A stretch of DNA of 64,000 bases from Pseudomonas anguilliseptica (GCF_021375795.1 NZ_JAEIOI010000002.1:248001-312000); one strand, 5' to 3'. Shown: positions 8,914 through 23,107, counted from the stretch's first letter. Notes: a model not told the origin generated them from the sequence alone. Program-made: numbers and translations.

Positions 8914-9019
8914 CGGTAAATCCTCGAACGGTAACGCGCAGGGCCATACCCGCGGGTTCAGTATTTGAAAAAAACAGACTATAACGCGCAGCCCCGGTGA
9001 CTGTGAACGCAGACGGGGC

Positions 9020-9034
9020 ATTCAGTCACTGAAT
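9020..9034. other. 15-bp perfect palindrome in the moxR/cysK intergenic region
   Basis: ATTCAGT-C-ACTGAAT is a perfect dyad in the 216-bp divergent gap between moxR and cysK. A second small inverted repeat (ccagcc / ggctgg, 9045-9066) follows. It could be an operator or a small hairpin. I cannot tie it to a known regulator; it does not resemble a CysB site that I can recognise. Confidence 0.4.
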
Positions 9035-9129
9035 GGCGGGTCACCCAGCCTCTGTTGCCAGGCTGGACGCAGGCGGGCCGGCGTTTTAGTCTGGCTGACT
9101 TTCGGCAACTACCGCACAAGGACCTCGCC

Positions 9130-10104
<975 letters not shown>

Positions 10105-10122
10105 CCCGAGGCAGCCACACCT

Positions 10123-10181
10123 GTGGGAGAGGCTTTAGCCGCGAAGCAGCTGTTTAAAGCCCGCCGCTAAAGCGTCTTCCA
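10123..10181. repeat. REP-type palindrome, family 1 (copy 2, degraded right arm)
   Basis: The left arm (gtgggagaggctttagccgc, from 10123) is identical to the family-1 left arm at 4345. The right arm (ccgccgctaaagcgtcttcc) keeps only part of the complement, so the copy has decayed. It follows cysK by 18 bp. Confidence 0.75.
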
Positions 10182-10191
10182 AGTAAAAGAA

Positions 10192-10226
10192 ATGCCGCTC
10201 ACTTGATAGGTGAGCGGCATTTTTAT
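10192..10226. terminator. Rho-independent terminator between cysK and metH
   Basis: An 11-bp stem (atgccgctcac / gtgagcggcat) with a 7-base loop, followed by tttttatt on the plus strand. T-rich sequence on the other side makes it plausibly bidirectional for the convergent cysK and metH genes. Confidence 0.88.
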
Positions 10227-10249
10227 TGGGCGAGCAGTGAGGGTGTTAC

Positions 10250-13960
<3,711 letters not shown>

Positions 13961-14123
13961 GGGGAACTACCTGGGGAGCGGAAACAAAGGTGGCGATGAT
14001 AGCAAAGCTGCGTGCTTTTGCAGTGGTCTGCGCTTTCACATGAATCCTGCTCATGTTTGTTGATTCGCCTTGCTTGCCTGGCGCCAGCTAGAATCGGTGC
14101 TTGGTCTTTTCAGGGATGTGCTT

Positions 14124-16403
14124 ATGTTCTGCCGCTTACTGCTTGGCGCGTGTTTATTGTTCATCGGCTCGCTGCAGGCGGCGCAGCCGGTTTCCTTCAG
14201 CCGCGACGTGCAGCCGATCTTTACCAAGAACTGTGTGGCTTGCCATGCCTGCTACGATGCGCCGTGCCAGCTCAATCTGGGCAGCGCCGCAGGGGCAGAG
14301 CGTGGGGCAAGCAAAACTGCGGTGTACAACGGTACGCGCACCCAGGCTCAGGCTACTACGCGGCTGTTTCTCGACGCGCATGACCAGGCGGCCTGGCGGC
14401 GCAAGGGCTTTACCTCGGTGCTGGATGCGCAGGGCAGTCAGGCGGCGCTGATGGCGCGTATGCTGGAGCTTGGGCACCAGCAGCCGCTGGCCGCCAACAG
14501 CAAATTGCCGGCGCAGCTGGATATCAGTATCAACCGCGCCAACCAATGCCCGTTGCCACAGGAGTTTGCCGAGTTCGCCCGCAAGAATCCGCAAGCCGGC
14601 ATGCCGTTCGCGGTGACTGGCTTGAGTGAGGCCGACTACCAGACGCTGCAGGCTTGGATCGAGCAGGGCGCGCCGGTCGATCAGCAGGCGCTGCAGGCCA
14701 GCGCCGCCGAGGCGCAGCAGGTCGCCACCTGGGAAGCCTTTATGAACGCCCCCGGCGCCCGCGAGGCGCTGGTGTCGCGCTGGCTCTACGAACACCTGTT
14801 TCTCGCCCACCTGCATTTTGCCGGTGGCGAAGCGGGGCACTTCTTCCAGATGGTGCGTTCGCGCACGCCCAGCGGCCAGCCAGTGGATGTCATCGCCACG
14901 CGGCGACCCAATGATGACCCCGGCACCGAGTTCTATTACCGGTTGATCCCGGTGCAGGGCGTGATTGTGCACAAGACCCACATCACCTACGGGTTGAGTG
15001 CGGCCAAGCTGGCGCGGGTCAAAGAGTTGTTCTTTGCCAGTGACTGGCAGGCCGACGCCGTGCCTGGTTATGGCCTGCAGCGCCGTGCCAATCCATTCGA
15101 GACCTTTGCTGCGATTCCCGCGCAGGCGCGCTATCAGTTTATGCTGGATAACGCCGAGTACTTCGTGCGTACCTTTATTCGCGGCCCGGTATGCCGCGGG
15201 CAGATTGCCACGGATGTGATTCGCGACAACTTCTGGGCGCTGTTCCAGGACCCGCAGCACGACCTCTATATCACTGATGCCGAATACCGCGAGGAGGCCA
15301 CCGCGTTGTTGGCCATGCCGGGGCAGCTTGATGGCATCACCGATCTGCCGGGCCTGTGGCGCAGCTACCGGGACAAACGCAATGCTTATGAAGCGCTGCG
15401 TATGCAGCGTTATGCCGATGCTCCCGCACCTAGCTGGTCGCATATCTGGGCCGGCAACGACAATGCCTTGCTGTCGATCTTCCGCCAGCACGACAGCGCC
15501 TCGGTGCGCAAAGGGCTGATTGGTGAAGTGCCGCAAACCCTCTGGTGGATGGATTACCCACTGCTGGAGCGCACCTACTACCAACTGGTGGTGAACTTCG
15601 ATGTGTTTGGCAACGTTTCACACCAGGCGCAGACCCGTTTGTATTTTGACCTGATCCGCAATGGTGCCGAGGTCAACTTCCTGCGTCTGATGCCGGCCGA
15701 GTCACGCAAGAGTTATCTGGATGATTGGTACCAGAGCAGCGGCAAGCTGAAAATCTGGCTGGATTATCAGGCCATCGACAGTGACAGCCCGAGTGCGCTG
15801 CACTTGATCGCAGGTGACCCTAAACGCAGCTTTGTCGAAACCCTGCTGGAGCGTTATGGCAGCTTGAATGCGCGGCCCGATCCGATCAACCGCTGCACGG
15901 GTGCGCATTGTCATCGCTCCGGCATAACCGCTGAGCTACAGCGTGCCGAGCAATCCCTGAGTCGCTTGACCGGTAAACCAGGGGGCACGCTCAAGGTGAT
16001 CAATCAGTTGCCGGAAGCCACACTGTTACGCGTGGAGTTGACTGACGGGCAGCGTGAGATCTATAGCCTGCTGCGCAACCGTGCGCACAGCAATGTGGCC
16101 TTTATGCTGGGCGAGGAACTGCGCTACCAGCCAGCGCTGGATACCCTGACGGTGTATCCCGGTGTGCTAAGCAGCTACCCGAACTTTATCTTCAATGTTC
16201 CGGCAGAGCAGGTGGCGGACTTCGTTGCTGCGCTGGAACAGGCACGTTATCAGCCAGCGTTTGAGAAGGTTGTCGAGCGCTGGGGCATTCGCCGTACGCA
16301 TCCCGAGTTCTGGCGCTATTTCCACGATATGTCGGCGTATATCCAGCAGACTGAACCGGTGGAAGCCGGCGTGCTGGATATGAACCGCTACGAGAATTTG
16401 TAG
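14124..16403 (+). CDS. cti: Fatty acid cis/trans isomerase
   Basis: 759 residues. Cti is a periplasmic haem c protein that converts cis-unsaturated membrane fatty acids to trans, a solvent and temperature response known in Pseudomonas and Vibrio. The start at 14124 (MFCRLLLGACLLF) gives a signal peptide ending near LQAA at 20, and the haem site CVACH lies at residues 37-41 followed by ACYDAPCQ, as in known Cti proteins. An in-frame extension to 14070 would bury the signal peptide and is rejected. The TAG stop (16401-16403) forms the first bases of a REP palindrome. Confidence 0.94.
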   Translation: MFCRLLLGACLLFIGSLQAAQPVSFSRDVQPIFTKNCVACHACYDAPCQLNLGSAAGAERGASKTAVYNGTRTQAQATTRLFLDAHDQAAWRRKGFTSVLDAQGSQAALMARMLELGHQQPLAANSKLPAQLDISINRANQCPLPQEFAEFARKNPQAGMPFAVTGLSEADYQTLQAWIEQGAPVDQQALQASAAEAQQVATWEAFMNAPGAREALVSRWLYEHLFLAHLHFAGGEAGHFFQMVRSRTPSGQPVDVIATRRPNDDPGTEFYYRLIPVQGVIVHKTHITYGLSAAKLARVKELFFASDWQADAVPGYGLQRRANPFETFAAIPAQARYQFMLDNAEYFVRTFIRGPVCRGQIATDVIRDNFWALFQDPQHDLYITDAEYREEATALLAMPGQLDGITDLPGLWRSYRDKRNAYEALRMQRYADAPAPSWSHIWAGNDNALLSIFRQHDSASVRKGLIGEVPQTLWWMDYPLLERTYYQLVVNFDVFGNVSHQAQTRLYFDLIRNGAEVNFLRLMPAESRKSYLDDWYQSSGKLKIWLDYQAIDSDSPSALHLIAGDPKRSFVETLLERYGSLNARPDPINRCTGAHCHRSGITAELQRAEQSLSRLTGKPGGTLKVINQLPEATLLRVELTDGQREIYSLLRNRAHSNVAFMLGEELRYQPALDTLTVYPGVLSSYPNFIFNVPAEQVADFVAALEQARYQPAFEKVVERWGIRRTHPEFWRYFHDMSAYIQQTEPVEAGVLDMNRYENL

Positions 16404-16460
16404 GAGCCAGCTTGCTGGCGATCAGCGGATCACAGCATCGCCAGCAAGCTGGCTCCTACA
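16399..16460. repeat. REP-type palindrome, family 2 (copy 1), overlapping the cti stop codon
   Basis: Two 24-base arms (16399-16422 and 16437-16460) are perfect inverted complements with core AGCCAGCTTGCTGGCGAT. The second copy is at 24387-24439. The TAG of cti lies inside the left arm. It occupies most of the gap between the convergent cti and Aer-like genes, where a transcript in either direction would form a strong hairpin. Confidence 0.88.
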
Positions 16461-16481
16461 GAGCAGTACACCGTTGCTTTT

Positions 16482-18047
16482 TTAGCGGTTAAAGCGTTCG
16501 ACCAGTGCGTACTGACCGTTGGCGGTGGCCGTCAGGGCTTCGCTGAGCAGGGCGGTGTCATGCGCCTCGCCCGCGGTCTGGTCGGCCAGGTGGGCGATGG
16601 TGGTGATGCTGCGGTTGACCTCATCGGCCACTGCGCTTTGCTCTTCGGCGGCCGCGGCGATCTGGTTGGCCATATCGGTGATATTGGCTACTGCGTCGCT
16701 GATACCGGCCAGCGCTTCGTCGGCCTGCTGCACACGTTCAACCCCTTCGTCTGCCTGCTTACGGCCGATTTCCATGGTCAGTACCGCTTCTTCTGCGGTG
16801 CGTTGCAACTTGGCGATTAACTGGTGGATCTGCCCGGTGGATTCGGCGGTACGCTGCGCCAGCGAGCGCACTTCGTCGGCCACCACGGCAAAACCACGGC
16901 CCATTTCCCCGGCCCGCGCCGCTTCGATGGCGGCGTTGAGGGCGAGCAGGTTAGTCTGGTCGGCAATGCCTTTGATCACATCGACCACGCCGCCGATTTC
17001 AGTGCTGTCCTGGGCCAGGCGTGTCACCGTTTCACCGGTATCGCCGACCGATTGCGACAGGCGCTGAATAGCTTGACGAGTTTCGCTGGCAATGCTGCGG
17101 CCGGCACTGGTCAGGCGGTTGGCATCCTGGGTGGCGATGGCAGTGCGGGCGACGTTGCTGGCCACTTCCAGTGTGGTGGCGGCCATTTCGTTGATGGCAG
17201 TGGCCACCTGATCGGTTTCGTTGCGCTGCCGCTCAAGTCCGGCGGAGCTGTTGTGCGCCAGCGTGTCGGCCTGCTTGGCTTGCAGGGTGAGCTGTTCGGC
17301 GGTGTCCTGTAGGCGGGTCAGGCAGGTTTTCAGGCGCGCTTCCTGGCTGAGGATGGACATTTCCAGGCGAGCCTGCGCGCCGCGGCTGTCGGTGTACATC
17401 TGCGCGATCAACGGGTCTGATGTGGTCTGGTCGGCCAGGCGCAGCAGGCGTTTGAGGCCGCGCTGTTGCCAGTTCAAACCGGCCAGGCCGAGCGGCACCG
17501 AGAGTGCCGCCGCCAGGGCAAAGCCCCAGCTGGAGTCGAGCCAGGCACCGATCAGGAAGCCGATCTGACTGACCAGAATAAATGGCAGCCAGTCCTGCAC
17601 GATGGGCAGCCAGCGGTCACTGCCAGGAATCGCTGATTTGCCGCTGTTGATACGTTGGTACAAGGCTTCGGCGCGACGTACCTGTTCGGTAGTCGGTTTG
17701 ACCCGCACCGACTCGTAGCCGATCACCTGATTGCTTTCTGTCACCGGGGTGACGTAGGCGTTGACCCAATAGTGGTCACCGTTCTTGCAGCGGTTCTTGA
17801 CGATGCCCATCCACGGTCTGCCTTTCTTCAGGGTATTCCACATATGCTGGAACACTGCTGGCGGTACATCGGGATGGCGCACCAGGTTGTGCGGCGCACG
17901 AATCAGTTCGTCACGGGTGAAGCCGCTGATCTCGACAAAGGCATCATTGCAATAGGTGATCTGGCCTTTGAGGTCGGTGGTGGAAATCAGCCGTTGCTGC
18001 GCGGGGAATGTGCGCTCACGTTGAGTAATAGGTTGGTTATTGCGCAT
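16482..18047 (-). CDS. aer: Aer-like PAS chemoreceptor (methyl-accepting protein)
   Basis: 521 residues. An N-terminal PAS domain (about 18-115, [23 protein letters not shown]) contains [13 protein letters not shown], the Aer-type signature associated with FAD binding. A hydrophobic hairpin follows near 150-195, with no periplasmic sensor domain, then the MCP signalling hairpin with [20 protein letters not shown]. This is the layout of the aerotaxis receptor Aer, which senses redox state through FAD and signals to CheA. The aer symbol rests on architecture; paralogues are common in Pseudomonas. It stands alone, convergent with cti and divergent from rlmM. Confidence 0.88.
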   Translation of the reverse strand: MRNNQPITQRERTFPAQQRLISTTDLKGQITYCNDAFVEISGFTRDELIRAPHNLVRHPDVPPAVFQHMWNTLKKGRPWMGIVKNRCKNGDHYWVNAYVTPVTESNQVIGYESVRVKPTTEQVRRAEALYQRINSGKSAIPGSDRWLPIVQDWLPFILVSQIGFLIGAWLDSSWGFALAAALSVPLGLAGLNWQQRGLKRLLRLADQTTSDPLIAQMYTDSRGAQARLEMSILSQEARLKTCLTRLQDTAEQLTLQAKQADTLAHNSSAGLERQRNETDQVATAINEMAATTLEVASNVARTAIATQDANRLTSAGRSIASETRQAIQRLSQSVGDTGETVTRLAQDSTEIGGVVDVIKGIADQTNLLALNAAIEAARAGEMGRGFAVVADEVRSLAQRTAESTGQIHQLIAKLQRTAEEAVLTMEIGRKQADEGVERVQQADEALAGISDAVANITDMANQIAAAAEEQSAVADEVNRSITTIAHLADQTAGEAHDTALLSEALTATANGQYALVERFNR

Positions 18048-18326
18048 GGTGAGTTCTATTCCTTTAAGCGTTATCAGTACTTCGGCTGTTTGCTGCGCAA
18101 GTTTAGCTCGCGATCTCAGAGGTAACCGATAGAGACAAAAGTCGTGGCTTGGTGATGCCGGTGCGACCGAATGGCTGGTTGGCAGGCCATAGCGGCCTGG
18201 CGCAGTGCAAGCAGTCTAACCCGAAGGTTGTGGCGCAGGCGAAGCGTGCATGGTCATGTAACCGTTGAGGAAACAAACGGCAACAGAGCCAGTCGGCTAT
18301 GATGCGCGCCTTGAGGAGAGTGACCG

Positions 18327-19382
18327 ATGAATAGCTTGCTGTTGCACTGCCGCCCCGGATTTGAAAACGAGGTCTGCGCAGAGATCGCCGAACAGGCTGC
18401 GTTGCTGAATGTGGCCGGGTATGCCAAGGCCAAGCCGAACACGGCTTGCGCAGAATTTATCTGTACCGAGGCTGATGGTGCTGAGCGCCTGATGCGTGGG
18501 GTACGTTTCACTCAGCTGATCTTTCCTCGGCAGTGGGCGCGCGGCGTATTTATTGACCTGCCGGAAACGGATCGCATCAGTGTGCTGCTGGCTCACCTGG
18601 CCGACTCGCCGGTGTTTGGCAGCCTGTGGCTGGAAGTGCTGGACAGCAACGACGGCAAAGAGCTGTCGAATTTCTGCAAGAAGTTCGAAGCGCCGCTGCG
18701 CAAGGCCCTGAGCAAGGCCGGCAAGCTGGTCGACGATGCACGCAAGCCGCGTTTGCTGCTGACCTTCAAGAGCGGTCGCGAGGTGTTTGTCGGCATGGCC
18801 GAGGCGAATAACTCGGCGCTCTGGCCCATGGGTATCCCTCGGTTAAAATTCCCCCGCGAAGCACCGAGCCGTTCGACCCTCAAACTGGAGGAGGCCTGGC
18901 ACACCTTCATTCCCCGCGAGCAGTGGGATGAGCGCCTGTCCGATGAGATGACCGGGGTTGACCTCGGTGCCGCGCCGGGCGGCTGGACTTATCAGCTGGT
19001 CAAGCGCGGCATGCTGGTAACCGCCATCGACAACGGGCCGATGGCCGAAAGCCTGATGGACACCGGCCTGGTCAACCACCTGATGGTCGACGGCTTCACC
19101 TGGACGCCCAAGCAGCCGGTGGACTGGATGGTCTGCGATATTGTCGAAAAGCCGGCGCGTACCGCGGCGATGGTGGAAACCTGGATTGGCGACGGCCATT
19201 GCCGGGAAGCGGTGGTCAACCTCAAGCTGCCGATGAAGCAGCGCTACGCCGAGGTTCGTCGCCTGCTGCAGCGCCTAGAAGATGGCTTTGCTGCGCGCAA
19301 GATCAAGGTGTCGATTGCCTGCAAACAGCTGTACCACGACCGCGAAGAAGTCACCTGTCATCTGCGCCGCTTAGGTAAATAG
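18327..19382 (+). CDS. rlmM: 23S rRNA 2'-O-ribose methyltransferase RlmM (C2498)
   Basis: 351 residues. An N-terminal THUMP-like part precedes a C-terminal Rossmann SAM-dependent methyltransferase. The SAM-binding motif LGAAPGGWTYQLVKRG is near residue 213, with WMVCDIVEKP and NLKLPMKQRY supplying the conserved Asp and Lys of the K-D-K-E set. RlmM modifies C2498 of 23S rRNA. A gaggagagtgacc ribosome site precedes the ATG. A strong GC-rich hairpin lies 12 bp past the stop, before tusA. Confidence 0.93.
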   Translation: MNSLLLHCRPGFENEVCAEIAEQAALLNVAGYAKAKPNTACAEFICTEADGAERLMRGVRFTQLIFPRQWARGVFIDLPETDRISVLLAHLADSPVFGSLWLEVLDSNDGKELSNFCKKFEAPLRKALSKAGKLVDDARKPRLLLTFKSGREVFVGMAEANNSALWPMGIPRLKFPREAPSRSTLKLEEAWHTFIPREQWDERLSDEMTGVDLGAAPGGWTYQLVKRGMLVTAIDNGPMAESLMDTGLVNHLMVDGFTWTPKQPVDWMVCDIVEKPARTAAMVETWIGDGHCREAVVNLKLPMKQRYAEVRRLLQRLEDGFAARKIKVSIACKQLYHDREEVTCHLRRLGK

Positions 19383-19392
19383 CCTGTCCACT

Positions 19393-19433
19393 GGCTCCCT
19401 CGCTGCGGCTGCAATGGCCGCAGCGAGGGAGCT
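19393..19433. repeat. GC-rich perfect 15-bp hairpin between rlmM and tusA
   Basis: ctccctcgctgcggc (19395-19409) and its exact complement (19417-19431) flank a 7-base loop. Only a short tttt follows (about 19440), so it is either a strong transcript-end stabiliser, a weak terminator or a third kind of extragenic palindrome. No second copy was found in the window. Confidence 0.7.
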
Positions 19434-19511
19434 CAGCAGTTTTCCAGCAGCACCAGATGACCTCGGGGTCAGCTTTGCGCGAGAATAGCGGCCTGCTACT
19501 GGAGCCTGCCG

Positions 19512-19763
19512 ATGTCTTTGCAAACCCCTGCGATTCCCGATGATACCCTCGACGCCACCGGGCTGAACTGCCCGGAGCCGGTGATGATGCTGCACAACAA
19601 GGTGCGCGACCTGCCGGCTGGTGGCCTGCTCAAGGTGATTGCCACCGACCCCTCGACCCGTCGCGATATTCCCAAGTTCTGCGTGTTTCTCGGCCATGAG
19701 CTGGTGGAACAGGCCGAAGAGGGCGCGACTTATCTGTACCTGATCCGCAAGAAAGCCGACTGA
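19512..19763 (+). CDS. tusA: Sulfurtransferase TusA
   Basis: 83 residues. A TusA/SirA fold protein with the motif LNCPEPVM; the Cys (residue 19) carries persulfide in the relay for 2-thiolation of wobble uridine in t[13 protein letters not shown] at the N-terminus and [12 protein letters not shown] are standard for the family. The stop TGA shares its last base with the next gene's ATG (TGATGG), giving a one-base overlap with the gamma-glutamylcyclotransferase gene and probable translational coupling. Confidence 0.93.
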   Translation: MSLQTPAIPDDTLDATGLNCPEPVMMLHNKVRDLPAGGLLKVIATDPSTRRDIPKFCVFLGHELVEQAEEGATYLYLIRKKAD

Positions 19764-20218
19764 TGGATTGGTACTTCGCCTACGGCTCGAACATGAACCC
19801 TGCGCGCATGCAGGCCCGCGGCTTGTCTGTGAGCGAGGTATTGCCAGGGCGCTTGCCGGGTTACGGTCTGTGCTTTGACAAGCGTGCCGCTGACCGTGCG
19901 CCGGGGCGCGCCTACGCCAATATCCGTTATCAGCGCGATGGCGTGGTGGAGGGTGTGCTGTATCGCCTGCAGGGCGCTGACGAAATCGCCAAGCTGGATT
20001 ACTTCGAAGGTACGCCGATCTATTACAGCCGTGAGCGCATGCCGATTGTCACGGCTGGTGGTGTCCAGGCCGCTTGGGTGTACATCGCCAACCCGGCGTT
20101 TCGCCAGGTCGGCCTGTTACCCAGTGCCGACTACCTGGCGCATTTGCTGGCGGGGCGTGAATGGCTGCCCTCGGCCTATTGGGACGCGCTGGCGGCGCAT
20201 CCCTGCCACCCGGATTAA
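19763..20218 (+). CDS. Gamma-glutamylcyclotransferase family protein (AIG2-like)
   Basis: 151 residues. The N-terminal YFAYGSNMNPARMQARG is the phosphate/substrate loop of the GGCT fold, and the acidic residue expected at the active site is in DYFEGTPIYYSRE. Enzymes of this fold release 5-oxoproline from gamma-glutamyl peptides; the true substrate is unknown. It is coupled to tusA by a one-base overlap. The MATE gene on the opposite strand ends 3 bp away, so the two are convergent. Confidence 0.9.
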   Translation: MDWYFAYGSNMNPARMQARGLSVSEVLPGRLPGYGLCFDKRAADRAPGRAYANIRYQRDGVVEGVLYRLQGADEIAKLDYFEGTPIYYSRERMPIVTAGGVQAAWVYIANPAFRQVGLLPSADYLAHLLAGREWLPSAYWDALAAHPCHPD

Positions 20219-20221
20219 GCG

Positions 20222-21595
20222 CTAACTGGCCATGCGGATGCGTTTGCGCGCGCTGCCGGCCAGGCGTACGGCGAGCATGCCGCCGGCGCAGGTGAGGCCG
20301 ACCACCAGCCCCTGCCAGAGCCCGCTGGGGCCGCTTGGCTCGCCGAACCAGTCGGTCAGGCCGAGCACATAACCCACCGGCAAGCCGATGCCCCAATAGG
20401 CGAACAGGGTCAGAATCATGGTCACACGGGTGTCCTGATAACCACGCAGCGCGCCGGCTGCGGTTACCTGTATGGCATCGGAGAACTGGAACAGCGCCGA
20501 ATACACCAGCAGGGTGGTGGCCACCGCAATTACTGCACCGTCCGGGGTATAGATCTGCGCAATCTGCTCGCGCAACAGCAGCATCAGGCTGGCCGACAGG
20601 CAGGCGTAGCCGAGTGCCGCCGCCATGCTCACCCCGGCGGCAAAGCGCGCTTCACGGGGCTCGCCACGCCCCAGCGCCTGTCCGACGCGCACGGTGGCGG
20701 CCATGCCCAGGGAATAGGGGATCATAAACACCATGGAGCTGAAGTTCAGGGCGATCTGGTGCCCGGCCACCACGGTGGCGCCCAGGCCGCCGATCAGCAG
20801 CGCGATCACCGCAAAGATGCTCGACTCGGCAAACACCGCAATGCCAATCGGCAGACCGACCGAAAGCAGGCGCTTGAGCACCGCCCACTGCGGCCATTCG
20901 AAGTGGCTGAAGATTCTGCTCGGCTGATAGAACGGTGCCCACTTCACCCACCAGAGCATGCTCAGGAACATAAAACCCATCACCAGACCGGTGGCCCAGC
21001 CGCAGCCGACGCCGCCCATGGCTGGCAGGCCGAGCTTGCCGTAGATAAAGATGTAATTGAGCGGAATATTCAGTGCCAGACCGCACAGGCCGATGACCAT
21101 ACTCGGCCGGGTATGCCCGAGGCCGTCACTGAAGCAGCGCAACACGTGGTACAGCGCTACGGCCGGAAAGCCGCAGGCCACGGCGCGCAGGTAACCCATG
21201 GCCGGTTCGATCAGCGCCGGGTCGACGTTCATCAGGCTGAGGATGATTTCCGCGTTCCACAGAATCAGCGCTGCCGCGATGCCTACGGCCAACGCCAGCC
21301 ACAGTGCCTGGCGCACCAGCGGGCCGATCTCGGCATGCGCGCCTGCGCCGAAGCGCTGCGCGACCTTGGGCGTGGTGGCCAGCAGAATGCCGGTCATCAG
21401 CAGAAACACCGGCACCCAGATCGAGTTGCCCAGCGCCACGGCGGCCAAGTCCTGCGGGCTGACCCGGCCGGCCATCACGGTATCGACGAAGCCCATGGCG
21501 GTGTTGGCCAGTTGGGCAATGATGATCGGCGTTGCCAGCTTCAGCAGGCTGTAGAACTCGGTGCTGACGCGTTGCAAGCGGGTTTGGGCAAGCAT
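20222..21595 (-). CDS. MATE family multidrug efflux transporter
   Basis: 457 residues with about twelve membrane helices in two similar halves, as in NorM/PmpM-like Na+ or H+ drug antiporters. Early sequence TPIIIAQLANTAMGFVDTVMAGRVSPQDLAAVALGNSIW is characteristic of the MATE fold. The protein would export cationic drugs across the inner membrane; substrates cannot be read from sequence. The gene is convergent with the GGCT gene and divergent from pdxB across 168 bp. Confidence 0.93.
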   Translation of the reverse strand: MLAQTRLQRVSTEFYSLLKLATPIIIAQLANTAMGFVDTVMAGRVSPQDLAAVALGNSIWVPVFLLMTGILLATTPKVAQRFGAGAHAEIGPLVRQALWLALAVGIAAALILWNAEIILSLMNVDPALIEPAMGYLRAVACGFPAVALYHVLRCFSDGLGHTRPSMVIGLCGLALNIPLNYIFIYGKLGLPAMGGVGCGWATGLVMGFMFLSMLWWVKWAPFYQPSRIFSHFEWPQWAVLKRLLSVGLPIGIAVFAESSIFAVIALLIGGLGATVVAGHQIALNFSSMVFMIPYSLGMAATVRVGQALGRGEPREARFAAGVSMAAALGYACLSASLMLLLREQIAQIYTPDGAVIAVATTLLVYSALFQFSDAIQVTAAGALRGYQDTRVTMILTLFAYWGIGLPVGYVLGLTDWFGEPSGPSGLWQGLVVGLTCAGGMLAVRLAGSARKRIRMAS

Positions 21596-21763
21596 TGAGG
21601 TGTATCCGGCTGTATATCAGGAAACCGTGCAGTCTACGCCTTGACGGCTTGGTCAGGAAACCTTGTTGCGTGATGTTTCAGTGCAATCGGCGCATCACAC
21701 GAGTCAGCGTAGCCAAGCGCTGCCGGCAGGTTAGAATGCCGGCCTGATTTGTGGAGCACAGCC

Positions 21764-22906
21764 ATGCGCATCGTCGCTGATGATAATATCCCTCTGCTTG
21801 ATGAATTCTTTGCCGGTTTTGGTGAAATTCGTCGCCTGCCCGGTCGCAGCATCGATGCGGCTGCGGTCGTCGATGCTGATCTGTTGCTGGTGCGCTCGGT
21901 GACCCAGGTTAACCGCGCGCTGCTCGATGGCTCGCCGGTGAAGTTTGTCGGCACCTGCACAATCGGAACCGACCATCTGGACCTCGACTATTTCCAGCAG
22001 GTCGGCATCACCTGGGCCAGCGCGCCGGGCTGTAATGCCCGTGGTGTGGTCGATTATGTGCTGGGCAGCCTGCTGGTATTGGCCGAGCAGCAGGGCGTTG
22101 ATCTGGCGACGCGCACCTATGGGGTAGTCGGCGCGGGGCAGGTTGGCAGCCGTTTGCTCAAGGTGCTGCGTGGCCTGGGCTGGCGTGTACTGGTCTGCGA
22201 TCCGCCGCGTCAGGCGCTGGAGGGTGGTGATTTCGTCAGTTTGCAGCAGGTGCTGGATGAGTGTGACGTGATCAGCCTGCATACGCCGCTGGAGCGCCTG
22301 GGCGATCACCCGACGTATCACCTGTTCGATCATGCGCGACTGGCATCACTCAAATCCGGCAGTTGGCTGATCAATGCCAGTCGCGGTGCGGTGGTGGATA
22401 ACCAGGCCTTGCGCGAGTTGCTGGCGCAACGCAGTGATCTGCAGGTGGTGCTGGATGTCTGGGAAGGCGAGCCGCAGGCCGATGTTGAACTGGCCGCGTT
22501 GTGCCGCATCGCCACGCCGCATATTGCCGGCTACAGCCTCGACGGCAAGCTACGCGGCACGGCGCAGATTTATCAGGCGTTGTGCCAGTACCTGGGTGTG
22601 GTGCCCAGCGTTGAACTGCAGCAACTGATGCCTGCTGCCTGGCTAAGTGAGCTGACTATCGATGCCAGCGCTGACCCGGCTTGGGCCTTGTCCAGTATCT
22701 GCCGCGCGCTGTATGACCCGCGCCGCGATGATGCGGATTTTCGCCGCAGCCTGCAGGGCGATGCGGCAACCCGGCGTGCGGCGTTTGACGGGCTGCGCAA
22801 ACACTACCCGATGCGACGGGAAATCGACGGGCTTAAGGTTTCTGTAAAAGGTGATGCGCCGGCGTTGGTCAGCTTGGTGCAGGCGTTGGGCGCGAGATTG
22901 AATTAG
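21764..22906 (+). CDS. pdxB: Erythronate-4-phosphate dehydrogenase
   Basis: 380 residues. A D-2-hydroxyacid dehydrogenase family enzyme of the DXP-dependent vitamin B6 pathway. NAD-binding motif [12 protein letters not shown] is near residue 120; the conserved Arg lies in [10 protein letters not shown] and the catalytic His in [13 protein letters not shown]. The C-terminal extension beyond residue 290 is the PdxB-specific dimerisation domain that separates it from SerA-like enzymes. The start at 21764 follows gtggag; an earlier in-frame codon at 21749 is less well placed. Confidence 0.94.
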   Translation: MRIVADDNIPLLDEFFAGFGEIRRLPGRSIDAAAVVDADLLLVRSVTQVNRALLDGSPVKFVGTCTIGTDHLDLDYFQQVGITWASAPGCNARGVVDYVLGSLLVLAEQQGVDLATRTYGVVGAGQVGSRLLKVLRGLGWRVLVCDPPRQALEGGDFVSLQQVLDECDVISLHTPLERLGDHPTYHLFDHARLASLKSGSWLINASRGAVVDNQALRELLAQRSDLQVVLDVWEGEPQADVELAALCRIATPHIAGYSLDGKLRGTAQIYQALCQYLGVVPSVELQQLMPAAWLSELTIDASADPAWALSSICRALYDPRRDDADFRRSLQGDAATRRAAFDGLRKHYPMRREIDGLKVSVKGDAPALVSLVQALGARLN

Positions 22907-22945
22907 CTGTAGCGAAGGGCAGCGAATGCTGCCCTGGCAGGAAAC

Positions 22946-23107
22946 TTACTTACGGTTTGCGGCTTGCTTTTGAGCTTTTTCAAACGCGGTGCAGGCCTGT
23001 TGGATCATCTCTTCGGTGATCGGGATTTCGCGGCCATGGGCGTCGATGACAAAGCCACCAATCGGCATGGTCGGGGCTTTTTGCGAATTCTGTTGTTGGC
23101 TGTGCAT
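22946..23107 (-). CDS. Conserved-looking 53-residue small protein
   Basis: A short gene read by hand: 53 residues, starting MHSQQQNSQKAPTMPIGGFV and ending AFEKAQKQAANRK. An excellent site, GAGGAGA, lies 7 bases before the ATG. The central segment GFVIDAHGREIPITEEMIQQAC looks like a strand-turn-helix. There is no signal peptide or membrane segment. It lies between pdxB (convergent) and the ATP-NAD kinase family gene (divergent). Function unknown; from memory similar small proteins lie beside the ATP-NAD kinase gene in other pseudomonads. Confidence 0.75.
   Translation of the reverse strand: MHSQQQNSQKAPTMPIGGFVIDAHGREIPITEEMIQQACTAFEKAQKQAANRK

Noticed and set aside
13961..14123. Cobalamin or SAH riboswitch before metH
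   Set aside because: The gap is short and I saw no B12-box or matching stem set.
14154..15584. 476-codon minus-strand frame opposite cti
   Set aside because: Antisense shadow; cti carries a haem site and signal peptide in the other direction.
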